A DNA stretch of 64,000 nucleotides, taken from the NCBI GenBank assembly GCA_963920525.1, contig OY986439.1:25164319-25228318 (forward strand), read 5' to 3'. Shown here piece after piece: positions 41,997 through 53,122 of this stretch. The notes below the pieces were generated by a model, which did not search any database, was not told the DNA's origin, and saw only the letters and a list, made by a program, of their open reading frames with translations. Every line of letters starts with the position of its first letter. The stretch's first letter is position 1. The position numbers and the translations under genes were made by a program. The stretch is from Dichetophora obliterata. Lineage: Eukaryota; Arthropoda; Insecta; Diptera; Sciomyzidae.

Positions 41997-44357
41997 AGTG
42001 GGGTACATATTATCGCTCATGAATGTCAGTTGGGAGGAAATATGAGCATGAATGATAGTGTGTACTCTTGAATGTTGGCTTATCATTCATGACGCCAAGC
42101 TCACAAAAATGTTTGTGAGCACGTCCGTCACGCACGGTGTGCAGGAAGCAACTTTTATTCAACCTGAAATGTCGACGCAATCTGAGTATGCAGATGTTTG
42201 AAGAGCCATCTACAGGTGCACAATTCAGTGTTTTTAAAATCCTATGAGTTCATTTGAGGGGGTGAATCGATTTTTTATAGTAAGAAAATCGTTTTTATTG
42301 TATATTATAAGTAGATAGTAAAACAATTAAAGAATATGTACTCAATGTTTAAAAAAGGATATAACTTCAAATATTTACAATTTAATACATGAAAAAATGC
42401 AATCTAGTAAAGGATCCGGTAAGAAAACGTGTGTTATTATAAATCCAAAATAGCAAATAATTATAAATTTTGAAGAAAACTAGTTATATAATGTTTGTCT
42501 TCATTACCTGTAATACTATTTTCTTCATTGTGTAATGACTTTAATATTTACATATTTAGAGATGAAAAAGCAACAACTGCTTCCTGCAGCTTTGGAAAAT
42601 ATGCTTCATTATTCCTTGAATTAACTGTTCTTCGATTCCAATGTTTTAAAAATTCCTTGTGAATGGATTCCCCTGCTTGTTCAGACCGGCCATCGAGTCC
42701 ATCTCTATTTAGATACTCCAGACAATGAGTAATTACATTAGCTTTCAATGTATTGGAAATTTCTGTAACTTAAAAAATTTTTCAATTTTTCAATGTACTC
42801 TTAAAGATTATCACCCTTTTGAGTAGAAAAGCCGCAGTTAATTATCTTGTTAATAGCTTTGAGAGCGTTAATGAACAGAACTAATCATAAATTTCCAATA
42901 TTTTGATATATGTCAGGATCATTTAACTTATCTGCGTTTTTCAAAAGGGTACGGCAGGCATTGCTTTCAAATGTTTCGCAATGATAGTTTGTGTTAAATT
43001 AAGTTTTATTGGCCAAATCAGTGCCTTTTGTGGATTGAAACTAATCCATTTCAAAACAAGTGATTGATGAATCCCTGCATTACATGTAATTCCAGAATAA
43101 TACACTTTTGGATAAAGCAAACATCATCACTTTTTTTTAGGAATGGTGAATTCATAGTGCTATGACACTCTTCACCTCTTTTTTTATCCGAATCAAGAGA
43201 AGAAAATTAATTAAAGTTTGAAAGATTGTTCTTTTTGATTCAGTTTTTTTAAATTTTGTAAGCTAGCAAAGCAATATGAGACCATTGACAATTAAAATTT
43301 ATTTAAAGTCAGCAGTTATTCGCAGGGTCTTTCATTGATTTTTGTTAAATCGAACAAAGTAACAATACACAGCATTTTTAACCGTTTTACAATTGTCAAC
43401 TTTGTTTCTTTGTCCTCATTGCCTTATTTATTGTATAGCTTTTAATTAAAATGTTCATCTTTTTCATCTTCATTTCGGTACGCTGAAGAATAGTTTTCTG
43501 GAAGCGTTGTTAAACTAATTTTAAAGAAGCCCTGTCCTTCGTCAGCCATTACTTTCATCATAGTTTCTTATGAAATTGCGAGCCTCCAAAACCGCTTATT
43601 ATAACTCTGATGCATCAGCCCATGGTTTGCCATGGATTGAATTTCTTTTGATTTGTTTGAAACTATGTCAAACCGTAAATTATAAGTTTTGCAAACATTT
43701 TTCAGAGTGTTAACTTTTTATGTAACATGTGAGGCGTAGTTTTGTGAAATCGAATTTCAACTTTTTCTACTTCGAATAAAATAAGCAGCATTTCTCGTTT
43801 GTCTGACGCTTGTGTCTGAATTTTTCATAATATTATCTTAATACATTTTTTTTAAAAAATTATACTTATTTGCTCTTTTGGATTTATAACAACAGACAAT
43901 CGCTTACCGGATCTATAACTAAATGGAATTTTTTCATTTCTTAAATTGCAAATATTTGAGATTAAATCGTTTTTAAACTTTGAGGACATATTTTTTAATT
44001 TTTTTACTATGATATAAAAAAAATCGATTTGTTTACTACAAAAAATCAATTCACTCCCTTAAACGAACTCATTGGATTTTAAAAACAATAAATTATGCGT
44101 TTATATACTGTTCTTCAAACATCTACATACTCAGATTGCGTCGACATTTCAGGTTGAATAAAAGTTGCTTCCTGCACATCGTGCACGGGCTCTCTCTTGG
44201 ATGTTGCCTGGCAATGTGTACAATGTTTACCGCACGAAGTTCACACACGAATGAAGTGTAATTAAGGCGGTATGAATGATATTCTAGTCGTCAGCAAAAT
44301 GAGAGAGCAATTAGACCAACTTCACTGACATTCATGAGCGATAATGTGAACCCCACT
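41997..44357 (-). mobile_element. Family C DNA transposon with long TIRs and TTA duplication
   Basis: TTA (41994-41996 and 44358-44360) flanks a 2,361-bp element starting AGTGGGGTACATATTATCGC and ending with the complement GCGATAATGTGAACCCCACT. The termini pair again further in (42133-42290 with 44030-44184: GTGCAGGAAGCAACTTTTAT, TCAACCTGAAATGTCGACGC, AATCTGAGTATG). A TTA duplication is typical of PIF/Harbinger, but the encoded protein does not look like a Harbinger transposase, so superfamily is open. The minus-strand coding region is broken. Confidence 0.8.
42548..44030 (-). pseudogene. Family C transposase-like relic
   Basis: The first readable block begins MSSKFKNDLISNICNLRNEK (Met at about 43989). 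Near 43000-42840 broken frames read YHCETFESNACRTLLKNADK and INALKAINKIINCGF; the last frame (42748-42548) reads CLEYLNRDGLDGRSEQAGES followed by IHKEF, with YFPKLQEAVVAFSSLNM at the end. The sequence around SEQAGES-IH has the look of the Glu motif of DDE-like proteins such as DEHGKRFHQ in family A. I recall similar C-termini in uncharacterised arthropod proteins. Multiple stops and frameshifts; not functional. Confidence 0.6.
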
Positions 44358-44360
44358 TTA

Positions 44361-46480
44361 CGGCAGTCCTTTCATACACACAGAAAACATTTTTCGGTTC
44401 CATTGAATATTTTCGACATTTTTTCGAAAATAAGTTGGAGTGTAACTTTAAAGAGATACAAATTTACCACATGTAATCAAATTGAGCTCTAAATGCCTCT
44501 CTTATAGTAACGAAAGATACATTATTCACAATCAAATGATACTCCAAATGAGTATTTAGTACCTAATGTAAACGTAGTATTAAACTAATTGACTTAATGA
44601 AAGAAACTTATAAGCAGATGTGACTATGCAAAAAATTTGCTAACTAATCCGTTAACATGTGCAATTGGCACAAAGTTAAGAACGTAATTTCATCAATCAC
44701 TAACCATATTCCGAACAATTTTTTGACATGCATGTATGCTGGAGAAAGTCTTCCAACACCTCCGTTGTTAGATACGGATATTGCTTTTTTCGACACACTC
44801 CCCATGAAGCAGCCTAACTATTAATTAGTAATTAAAGTGTTTCGTTATTACATACGAGTGAGGTATTAATAGATTGACAATCTCTGACATGATATTTTAC
44901 GTCTATAAAAGAAACGTCTATATCTATTAAAAGAAGAGCAGTAGAATTAGAAGTAATTTGGAACAGGAAGAAGTTAAATTGATGTCAATTTTATGTGGCA
45001 TCTTTAGATTTCACTTTTGTAACTATGCGATAGATTTACACAAAAAATGATGACTTGACTTCCTTAAATTGCTCTTAAAGTAAGGTGTTATGGAATAGAG
45101 ATTTTTATGGACAATATTCTTTACACTTCATTTCCTGCAAACACCCAGAGCGGAGGCTATCAAATTATACAGAAATGTGTATTATTAACAGTGACTACTA
45201 AAAAGATTAACTTAAATTTAAGGCATTTTTAAAATGTTTTCAAATTAAAGTGACTTAATTTTATGATTTTATTACTCTTGCTCCTTAACGTTCCCAAGCG
45301 TGTGTTTATCAAAACGAGCTGATTACGAAATTGATACATTTATCAAATTCGTTTTAACCACGTGAGCTTCATTGACATTCTCAGCCGTTGCGGTGGCATC
45401 ATATGTCCCAAAGACATACATGTAATGCCGTTGTGCCACACGCGTGAAGAGATTTGAAAAAAAAAATCTTGAGGCTTAAATGGCTGACAGATGGCACAAA
45501 TCAAAGCAAGTATGTTTTCAAAAAGATATCATCAGCATGATGTGATGATTTGGGTAGAAATTTGAAACCTGTGGTCGTAAATATAGGAAATGAAAAACTG
45601 GGGGAAAGTTGAAAAATGTGTGCAATTGAAGGCTCGTTGGTATTCGCAGTCCAGGAAGTTTACAAAACTTTTATTGACAGTGGTAATGTGACCGCTGACT
45701 GCTGACTGGTCAAGAGTAAAACACTTGGCAAAAGTTTTTGTCTGGATGCTTGATGTTTATGATAAGCCGGATTATGCTCTACGCACACATTTTGACCATT
45801 TATCATTAAACAATATTGTGTGCTAACAATAAAATGTTGCTTATGTTTTCCCCCCGTTGGCATTGTTGATAGTCCCGAATGGAAATAGCTTGAAATGGAA
45901 ATGAAATTGCTGCTTTATTGAAATAAATTTAATGATAAAGACGAAAACTAATTTTGCAAAAGTATTTCTCTCTGTTTGTGGCATATGACTAGCACATAAT
46001 TTGTTTTTCCATCTGTAATTATATAACAATAGCATAAGTTATGAACTATTTCAGAGAGTAAAATTGCCGAGTTCGTGCTGTGTATTTCTAGGAGATATAA
46101 TTAATATTCTTCAAAGAAATGGTTATAAAAAAATGTTTGAATTAAAGCCACATTTGTCAGCAAATTTTACTCAAGTTGACGATTAAATTGCTTTGAACAC
46201 TAAGCATATCATTTGTTTAATTTTATGGAGTCATTGTTGACTGGGGATTTCTATGATTGTCATTGAATATGACAAAAGTATAATACAATAAATATTTGTT
46301 CAATTGTGTTAGAGATAACAAAGCTGGATTGAATAGACATTGATTGATATCACAATAGACAGTTTGCTTTATTTGCTTTAAATTCCCCAGTGGAGTTTTT
46401 TTTTAAGTGCAGATTCACTTAAAAATTTTCAAATCTTAGCGTATATGAAACTTTTAATTTTTAAATAAGAGAGGATTTTT
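44361..46480. other. Long interval, no gene supported
   Basis: About 2.1 kb without TIRs or retroelement motifs. Two overlapping minus-strand frames (45863-45660 and 46035-45841) are short and match nothing I know. With 24.2-26.5 and 57-59 kb, it is among the few stretches that could be old host intergenic DNA. Confidence 0.35.
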
Positions 46481-46500
46481 TTAACCCATTTCTAGCCGGT
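46481..46500. other. Orphan piggyBac-like terminus
   Basis: TTAACCCATTTCTAGCCGG resembles the termini of the 32114-33027 element (CCCATTTCC(A/G)GC) and is next to TTAA. No matching right end was found within the window's vicinity, so it may be a broken copy. Confidence 0.35.
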
Positions 46501-46959
46501 ACACGAAATACTGAAGTTTCAAAATTCCTTTTAAAGGTGTGATATAGCGAGGTCGAATAAGATTTTCCAAGCTGAAAAATTCAAATTGGTTATCAAGTTT
46601 AGCCGGAAAAATATGCTGCGTGTATGCAACATTGGTGGCTGAGCAGCATAAATTAAAAAAACACTTTATAATTTTTTCTTATTTCGCTTTGAAAGTGTCG
46701 ATATTTATCAATTTATTTATTTATAACTTCATATTTTTAAAAAAATTTTCAAAACATTGCTGTAAGTGGAAAGATTTGAGGCAGAGAAAAAATGAAATAC
46801 TTTTGCACACCTTTCAACGCATTCTCTTTTTGTTCTGTCTTCAATGACGATATGATATGGCTGATTAAAAACAGGTAGGTTGGGATCGAAGCCAGCATAA
46901 TCTTTGTGAAATCGCCTCAAGTCGACTCAAAGCTCCACGTGATGTTTCCTGGGCAACGT

Positions 46960-48788
46960 CAAAACTGACAACCGTTAGTTTGGCGGCTAGTCTGAGCGGC
47001 GGGCCCTCCTAGGCTTAAAATAGGTTGTGCGTCGGGTTTGAAGCCCACCCGTAAAAACAGATTTCAATGAAAACTAATAATAATAGAAGAAAACTGGTCC
47101 CAAAATCTGATGACGACTTCTGCAAACAAAAAATTGATAATGATTTACGGATATGCACCTGGAATGTCCGAACCCTTAATTGGGAAGGTGCCTCTATCCA
47201 ACTGACTGATGTCTTGGGAAGATACAAAGCTGATATCACTGCTATCCAAGAAATGCGATGGAAGGGACAGGGTTGCATTCGGCATGCACCCTGTGATATC
47301 TACTACAGCGGCCATGCGGAGAAGCACGAGTTTGGATGCGGATTTGTAGTTGGCAAGAGACTGCGGCCCCATGTCCTGCGATTCACACCTGTGAACGAAT
47401 GACTTGCCATAATCCGCATCAAGGTAAAATTTTTCAATATAAGCCTACTATGTACGCACGCTCCGACAGAAGACAAGGGCGATGAGATCAAGGAAATTTT
47501 CTACGAGCGCCTTGAAAATGCTTACGAGCGCTGCCCCCGTCACGACGTAAAAATCGTGCTTGGTGACTTCAACGCTAAGGTGGGCAAGGAAAATATTTTT
47601 GGTCCAACAGTCGGAAAGTTCAGCCTCCACGACAACACCTCCGATAACGGAATGAGGCTGATTGACTTCGCCGCAGCACGAAACATGGTCGTAAGTAGCA
47701 CTAGATTCAAGCATCTCAATATTCATAAAGCCACCTGGATGTCCCCTGATCAAAAAACAAAAAATCAAATTGATCACGTTTTGAATGACGGAAGGCACTC
47801 TTCCAGTGTATTGGATGTACGCACGATCCGTGGTGCAAACATTGACTCGGATCAGTATCTTGATGCAACCAAGATCCGTACACATCTGTTTGCAGCTAAG
47901 AATACACGCAACCCTACACAGAGAAAGCTAGACGTCGACAAGCTGCAATCGAAACAGACAGCCGATGCTTTCGCCACTCGACTCTCACTCCTGCTTCAAA
48001 GCACTCCTCCAATCGATGATATATGCGCGCAGTGGACACACATTTCCAACTACATGCGTGCGGCTGCTGAAGAGGTGATTGGCTACCAACGCCCTCGCCG
48101 AAACCAGTGGTACGACCAGGAGTGTCGCGACGCCACTGCATAGAAAGACGCCGCCTACAAAGCCACCCTGCAGTCGGTTGTAACGCGCGCTGCTAAGGAG
48201 CGATACAAAGAAAAGAGGAGGGAAGAGAGACATATTTTCAGGCGGGAAAAAAGAGAGACAGAAAAGCGCGAGCAGGAGAAGATTGAGATGTATGGTGACA
48301 GGAATGAGGCCCGAAAATTTTATGAAAAAATAAGACGCCTTGCCGATGGTTTTAAAACCAAGGCCTCTTTCTGCAAGGATGAAAGCGGGAATCTAGTGAC
48401 AGATGTCCAGAGTACACTGACGTTATGGAGGGAACACTTCTCTAAGCTTCTAAATGGCGACGCTGACAACAATCCCGCCAATAGAGATGATATTCCGGAA
48501 ACCCCAATTTTGGATGACAGCGTTTAGGTTCCGCTGCCCGACTATGATGAAGTTCTGACAGCTATATCTCGGCTTAAAAATAACAAAGCCGCGGGAGCTG
48601 ATAGCTTACCTGCTGAGCTGTTTAAGAACGGAGGCGAAGCTCTGCTTAAATGCATTCACGAGCTTCTAAGCAGAATATGGTCGGAAGAATGCATCCCGAA
48701 TGATTGGAATCTCAGTGTGCTCTGCCCAATCCACAAGAAAGGCGATCCCACTATTTGTGCCAATTACCGTGGGATAAGTCTTCTTTAT
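46960..48788 (+). pseudogene. RTE-type LINE, 5' half (endonuclease and start of RT)
   Basis: A GC-richer 5' leader (from about 46960) precedes a long frame. The APE-type endonuclease shows LRICTWNVRTLN (about 47139), AIQEMRWKG, LGDFNAKVGKENIFG (47559 on), NGMRLIDFAA, and NIDSDQYLD where the usual catalytic SDH is SDQ. A basic linker leads to EVLTAISRLKNNKAAGADSL (about 48549) and ANYRGISLLYIA (to about 48790) of the reverse transcriptase, where it stops abruptly. In-frame stops occur at 47399-47401, 48141-48143 and 48525-48527, each a single codon, so the copy is only lightly decayed. The motifs fit the RTE clade. The rest of the RT is missing. Confidence 0.88.
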
Positions 48789-49010
48789 ATCGCCCAAAGT
48801 CCTCCAGGTTTTTTTATGGGCCCCCAAAGATGTGGGGCCTCGGTGTCAGTTTTGCAAAAAAAATTATCATTTTCTCAAGCTCATATCTTGCAGCTCTTGT
48901 AACTCTTGTCATAAAGAACAAAAATTGTGAACATATAAAATAAAAAAAACTTCATCTTCAAGATGAAAATCGCAAAAAACTTTAAAAAAATTCAATTTTA
49001 TTTTACATTT
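48789..49010. repeat. Inverted repeat, left arm (partner at 56.6-56.8 kb)
   Basis: CAAAGTCCTCCAGGTTTTTT (48790) onward, with GGGCCCCCAAA, GTGGGGCCTCGGTGTCA, CAGCTCTTG, CATAAAGAACAAAAATTGTG and AACTTCATCTTCAAG, matches the complement of 56595-56815. It begins exactly where the RTE LINE ends. GTTGTAGCTCTTG and TTCATCTTCA-type words also occur in the family A termini at 37.4-37.5 kb, so this may be the terminus of the family A relative whose coding remains follow at 49476-50356. Confidence 0.65.
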
Positions 49011-49475
49011 TTTCCCCTGTTCAGGTCCATAGGTAGCAAACCGTTCAAAATTCAAGGAAATAATCAACTACAAAATGAACCTAAGATTGCAATAAACAAC
49101 TTTTTAGAACATATGAACTTCCTAGGAATGGTTCTTAACACCGTTTAGATAGCGCTTAGGTAGCCACTAAAGTGAAAAAATTCCCGAAAATTTTTTAATT
49201 TCATTTGTTTTTTCTTTACTTCAACATTGAGATACTATAAAGTCTTCTCCCGTAAGTGAAAAGGCATGTTGCAGTTTTCATTGTTATACTATTACTGATT
49301 TTATTAATCTTAGTTCTTAGGTGGTATGGGTTGACATTTAGAGTTAGGGTTGTAACAAAGAGTAGTAGCATAGATATTTAGTAATAATGATTCAGTGTTG
49401 TAGGGATGGCACTACAATACTAATCTATCTATTACAAAAATTATAAAAAAAATATTCGTACTATGTTTATAATGT
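49011..49475. other. Interval between inverted-repeat arm and family A relic
   Basis: AT-rich non-coding sequence in the place where the intact family A element has its 3' non-coding region. Nothing else is visible. Confidence 0.3.
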
Positions 49476-50356
49476 TCATGGCCCTGGACTTGCAAATCGC
49501 ACTCTCTTAAGTTGTGGATCCAAATCGTCGTCCGAATCGTCCGAATCTGACTCTGATTCAGAACTTATGGTGTTCACAGGCACGTTACTTCCAGACTGAC
49601 CTCCATCATCAGCTTTTTCTTCTTCAGATACTCCATTAACATCATACAGGGTGATCTTGTGACTCCACCAACATACCTGAAATGAATTAGAAAAGAAATC
49701 AAAAAAGGAATGCAAAGCAATGCATCAATAAAATTGATATTACCTCTGCAAGCAATGCGTCGAGTATTTTGCCTTTCCAAAGTTGCTCTTGAATAGTTTT
49801 CGAATGTCAGGGCCATTAAATACGCCTGTTAATGAATACAAAAAATAAAGACAGAAAAGAAAACATTAACAAAGAGAAAATAGTACAATGAGATGAACAA
49901 AAATTCGTTTTAAATTTACTACAATACCTTTTTTAATTTTGTCATCGCTACGCTTTGGAAAAACGCTTTTCAAATAGTCGAATGCATTTGGACAATTTAC
50001 AACGGCCACTTCGATGAATTTTTTAACAATTCCCAATTTTATGTGGAGCAGTGGCAGCAAGATGTCTTGAGTATTGTCTATTAAAGGTGCATTCCTCAGT
50101 TTATGTTGTTCCATTTGTTCCTCCACACTTCCTCTGGGTCTCCACGAATTACATTGGTATTGATTCAGAGGTGAGCGCGAATCCCAATTACAAGGAAACA
50201 AAACTTTTTTGGAAAGCCTCCCTTATCGATGATCCCTTGCAAAATGTTGATGACCTTCAAATCACAGCAAATCTCCCATTTATTTTCGTAGTATTTGATT
50301 TTTTCCATTATATCTTGTAACATGACGTTACAAATATTACATATACTTTTATACAC
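49476..50356 (-). pseudogene. Family A transposase-like relic, second copy
   Basis: Minus-strand blocks align in order with the 37.9-39.3 kb gene: MEKIKYYENKWEICCDLKV, NILQGIIDKGGFPK, NWDSRSPLNQYQ, NTQDILLPLLHIKLGIVKKF, YLKSVFPKRSDDKIKKG, an intron at the conserved site (49927-49826), a fragment from FNGPDIRK, then CWWSHKITLYDV and the acidic tail SSESESDSDDSDDDLDP to 49476. The N-terminus is lost upstream of about 50356, and the segment with the Glu motif (between about 49800 and 49690) is deleted, with a second short intron-like gap at 49740-49680. It is non-functional. Confidence 0.75.
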
Positions 50357-50569
50357 TAGATAATCTATAATACTAAATAAGTTCGATGTATATATTCATA
50401 TTATATTACTTAATATTACTTTTACTTAATTCATATTATATTCCTACTTAGTACTATAAAAACGTCACAAATATTATATTTCCAAACTACGTAAACTATA
50501 ATACTAAATATTATCTATATATATTTTTATTAACTTAAATATTTCTATTGATGATTAATAAAGCAGCAA
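50357..50569. other. AT-rich link sequence
   Basis: Very AT-rich sequence with ATAATACTAAATA and TATTACTTAA words, no gene. Confidence 0.3.
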
Positions 50570-50815
50570 TAACACACAACCGCACTACGACACCAGACCA
50601 TAGAAACAAACACATGCTACATACCTACTTAATAAAACTAACTGGCAACACCCAACCGCACTACTGCATGAGCCACTAATTAATACACACACACTGCCTA
50701 CCCATGCATAGCCAGGCAGGCCAAAGACAACACGCAATCGCACTACTGCATAAGCCGCTAATTAATACACACACTGCCTATCTATGAATAGCCAGGCAGG
50801 CCAAAGACAAAACTA
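50570..50815. repeat. Minisatellite, about 87-bp period
   Basis: CGCACTACTGCAT(A/G)AGCC, CTAATTAATACACACAC, ATAGCCAGGCAGGCCAAAG repeat at about 50650 and 50738, with a partial earlier unit (ACCGCACTACGACACC) at about 50579. Two full and one partial unit. Confidence 0.75.
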
Positions 50816-50914
50816 AACGTATAATTCCCAACTGGTTTTCTGTCCATATCGAATAAAGGGGCGACACAAAACCAACCAAAGCAGCATTACTTCAGGTAAG
50901 CTCGAAGTAGTAAC

Positions 50915-51710
50915 TCTATGGCGAGTCAGATTGCTGGCTCTTCCCTTACAGTTTCTGCTTGAGACGTCGTACTTGCGGTGAGAACCAATACTTGGTTCGT
51001 CCAACGCAGTCGGCATACTCTGCATTTTTGGTCGCAGTGACTCAATGGCGAGCTAGCTTGCTGGTTCTTCCCTTTGAGTCTCTGTGTGAGATGTCGCACC
51101 GGCGGTGAGAACCATCTTTGGTTCGTCCACCGCAGTCGGCATACTCTACGGGGGGTTTTGGCGCCGGGACTAGATGGCGAGCCAGCTTGCTGGTTCTTCC
51201 CTTTTAGTCTCTATTCAAAACGTCGCACTTGCGGTGAGAACCAGTCTCCGGTTCGTCCAACGCAGTCGGCATACTTTTGTTTGTTGTTTTGTTAATTTTA
51301 TCCCGGCCGCAGTAGCTTAATGGCGAGCCAGCTTGCTGGTTCTTCCCTTTGAGTACCTGTTTTAGACGTCGCACTTGCGGTGAGAACCAGTCTTTGGTTC
51401 GTCCAACGCAGTCGGCATACCTTTATTTGCTAGTTTGTTTATTTTATCTTGGTCACAGCGATTCTATGGCGAGCCAGGTTGCTGGTTCTTCCCTTAGAGT
51501 CTCTGTTTGAGTAATCGCACTTGCGGTGAGAACTAGTCTCTGGTTCGTCCAACGCAGTCGAAATGGGGGTTGTTTGGATTTGGTCCCAGTAGCTCAATGG
51601 CGAGCCAGCTTGCTGGTTCTTCCCTTTGAGTACCTGTTTTAGACGTCGCACTTGCGGTGAGAACCAGTCTTTGGTTCGTCCAACGCAGTCGGCATACCTT
51701 TATTAAATTG
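50915..51710. repeat. Tandem array of six units, 125-147 bp each
   Basis: ATGGCGAG(C/T)(C/T)AG starts units at about 50919, 51044, 51174, 51320, 51467 and 51597. Each contains TTGCTGGTTCTTCCC, ACGTCGCACTTGCGGTGAGA, GGTTCGTCCAACGCAGTCGG and a variable AT-rich link that accounts for the length differences. Within a unit GCTGGTTCT and AGAACCAG are complementary and could form a stem. The array is much more GC-rich than its surroundings. Frames crossing it are repeats in translation, not genes. Confidence 0.9.
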
Positions 51711-51766
51711 TTTATTGATTATATATATTTGCATGGTGCGAACTTCATAGAGGTTTTCCACCATGA

Positions 51767-52027
51767 TTGTCTCTAAAAATATTAAATGTGAGCATTACTT
51801 CAGATTCTTTTAGGATACGAGCACCTGGCAACAATCAACCACCGACTACCGCTCTACCGATTACCGAATTACCGATTGCTAATCTACCGATTACCGAAAT
51901 ACCGATTGCTAATCCACCGATTTACCGAATACCGATTTTGCCGCCAACTGGACTCACGACCTCCGACCGCCTACAATTGCATCCACTCGTATACCTTCTG
52001 AATTCGAAGTTTATTTTCCAGTTTTAG
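51767..52027 (+). other. Open frame over an ACCGATT-repeat tract
   Basis: From 51850 to 51945, ACCGATTACCGA and ACCGATTGCTAAT words repeat with a period of about 15-36 bp, giving a frame with PITELPIANLPITEIPIANPP. This is a degenerate minisatellite that stays open; a Pro-rich protein is possible but I see no independent support. Confidence 0.35.
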
Positions 52028-52039
52028 ACTTTTGTGTTC

Positions 52040-52745
52040 GTCCTTGAGCGCCGACCGTCTTTCAAATGGTTTGCTGTAGGCAATATGAAGTATTCACTCC
52101 ATAAATTTTATGCGAGCATGTAAGGAGGAAACGCCCATGTTAATTGCTTCACCATCAATAGCTTTGCTTGAAACTAAATTAAGATTATTCATTTCAGTAG
52201 GTTTCGCTTTGCAAATTTAACAAACAGCTGCTGAAGATGTATCTGTAACCGTTTGAGCTTCTTGCCATCTTACATTGTAAACACGAAATTATGCTTGATC
52301 GAAAATTGCTTCCCGCATGCTACAACTTCGGTTGAAGCTAATTCAGCTGCCTTGAACATCTTTGTGCAAACTTGACAATCTTCGAAATCTTTCACTGGCC
52401 GTCCTAGTTTAGTTGAACAACTAGGCTCGCTATTAAGTGATACTTCAAATACAGCTAAAAACACAGTAGGAAAAATCATTTACACATATAAAATTTTATA
52501 ACTCTTTAAACGTACTATTTAGTCAATCTTCATTTTTTTTTTTTAAAAAATGGGATTTTAGTTTATGCGATTCTTGCCACCGTTTTTTGAAATGACCAAG
52601 AAACCTCTTTTGAATTGCTTTTTTCACTATATCGATTTCTTCATCCTGAAGCATTGCATTTTTTGATTTAATAAAATCGGTTATTAATTCCAAACTTGCA
52701 TTGCAATTAATGAGTTCGTAACTCAGTTCTCTATGTAACACAGAA
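52040..52745 (-). pseudogene. Family B transposon-like relic, second copy
   Basis: On the minus strand: LQDEEIDIVKKAIQKRFLGH, FKKRWQESHKLKSHFLKK and NEDWL (52741-52520), a gap that looks like a GT...AG intron, EPSCSTKLGRPVKDFEDC (about 52420), then after an internal deletion VVACGKQFSIKHNFVFTM (about 52330-52270), TVTDTSSAAVC, CKAKPTEMNNL and NMGVSSLHARIKFME (to about 52110). The blocks are in the same order as in arthropod multi-copy proteins I recall (MIDGK and SSLHAWI-like motifs), and the first part aligns with 3.34-3.65 kb. Stops and frameshifts throughout. Confidence 0.65.
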
Positions 52746-53122
52746 AATAAACTTATCCCAGTAGCGGATGGAATATATTCCGAATATATGAAGCATCAAT
52801 TACCTTGTAATGACCACTACTTCCGACTATATTACCTTACTATGCATAAAAGGCCTTACATTTAACATTGAATGAGACAGGAGGTAAGTGATCGCCTCCC
52901 TTCAGCATTACCTAGAAGTTATGGAGTAACATACTACTTGTATTAAGTTATAAAAATCACTGCATTACTTTTCCTTGTATGCTACATTACAGGTAATGAG
53001 GTATGAGTTAATTACTTCTGCTATATGCAGACGCATTACTTTCTGAAAAAAGTAATGCTTCCTTACCTGGAAATTTATTCTGTATTAGTTCTATGGTAGC
53101 CACTGGCAAATCCGCTGCTGGG
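52746..53122. other. Interval with TTAC-rich words
   Basis: TTACCTT, GTAATGA, AGTAATGC and ATTACCT words recur around 52790-53080 in both orientations, resembling a subterminal motif zone. No gene and no termini could be defined. Confidence 0.3.

Noticed and set aside
47448..48233. Minus-strand frames of 62-145 codons opposite the RTE endonuclease
   Set aside because: They are shadows of the plus-strand RTE frame.
50915..51710. Coding frames across the GC-rich array (for example 51074-51295 plus, 51651-51439 minus)
   Set aside because: Open frames exist on both strands because unit length and composition permit it; the translated repeats show no domain.
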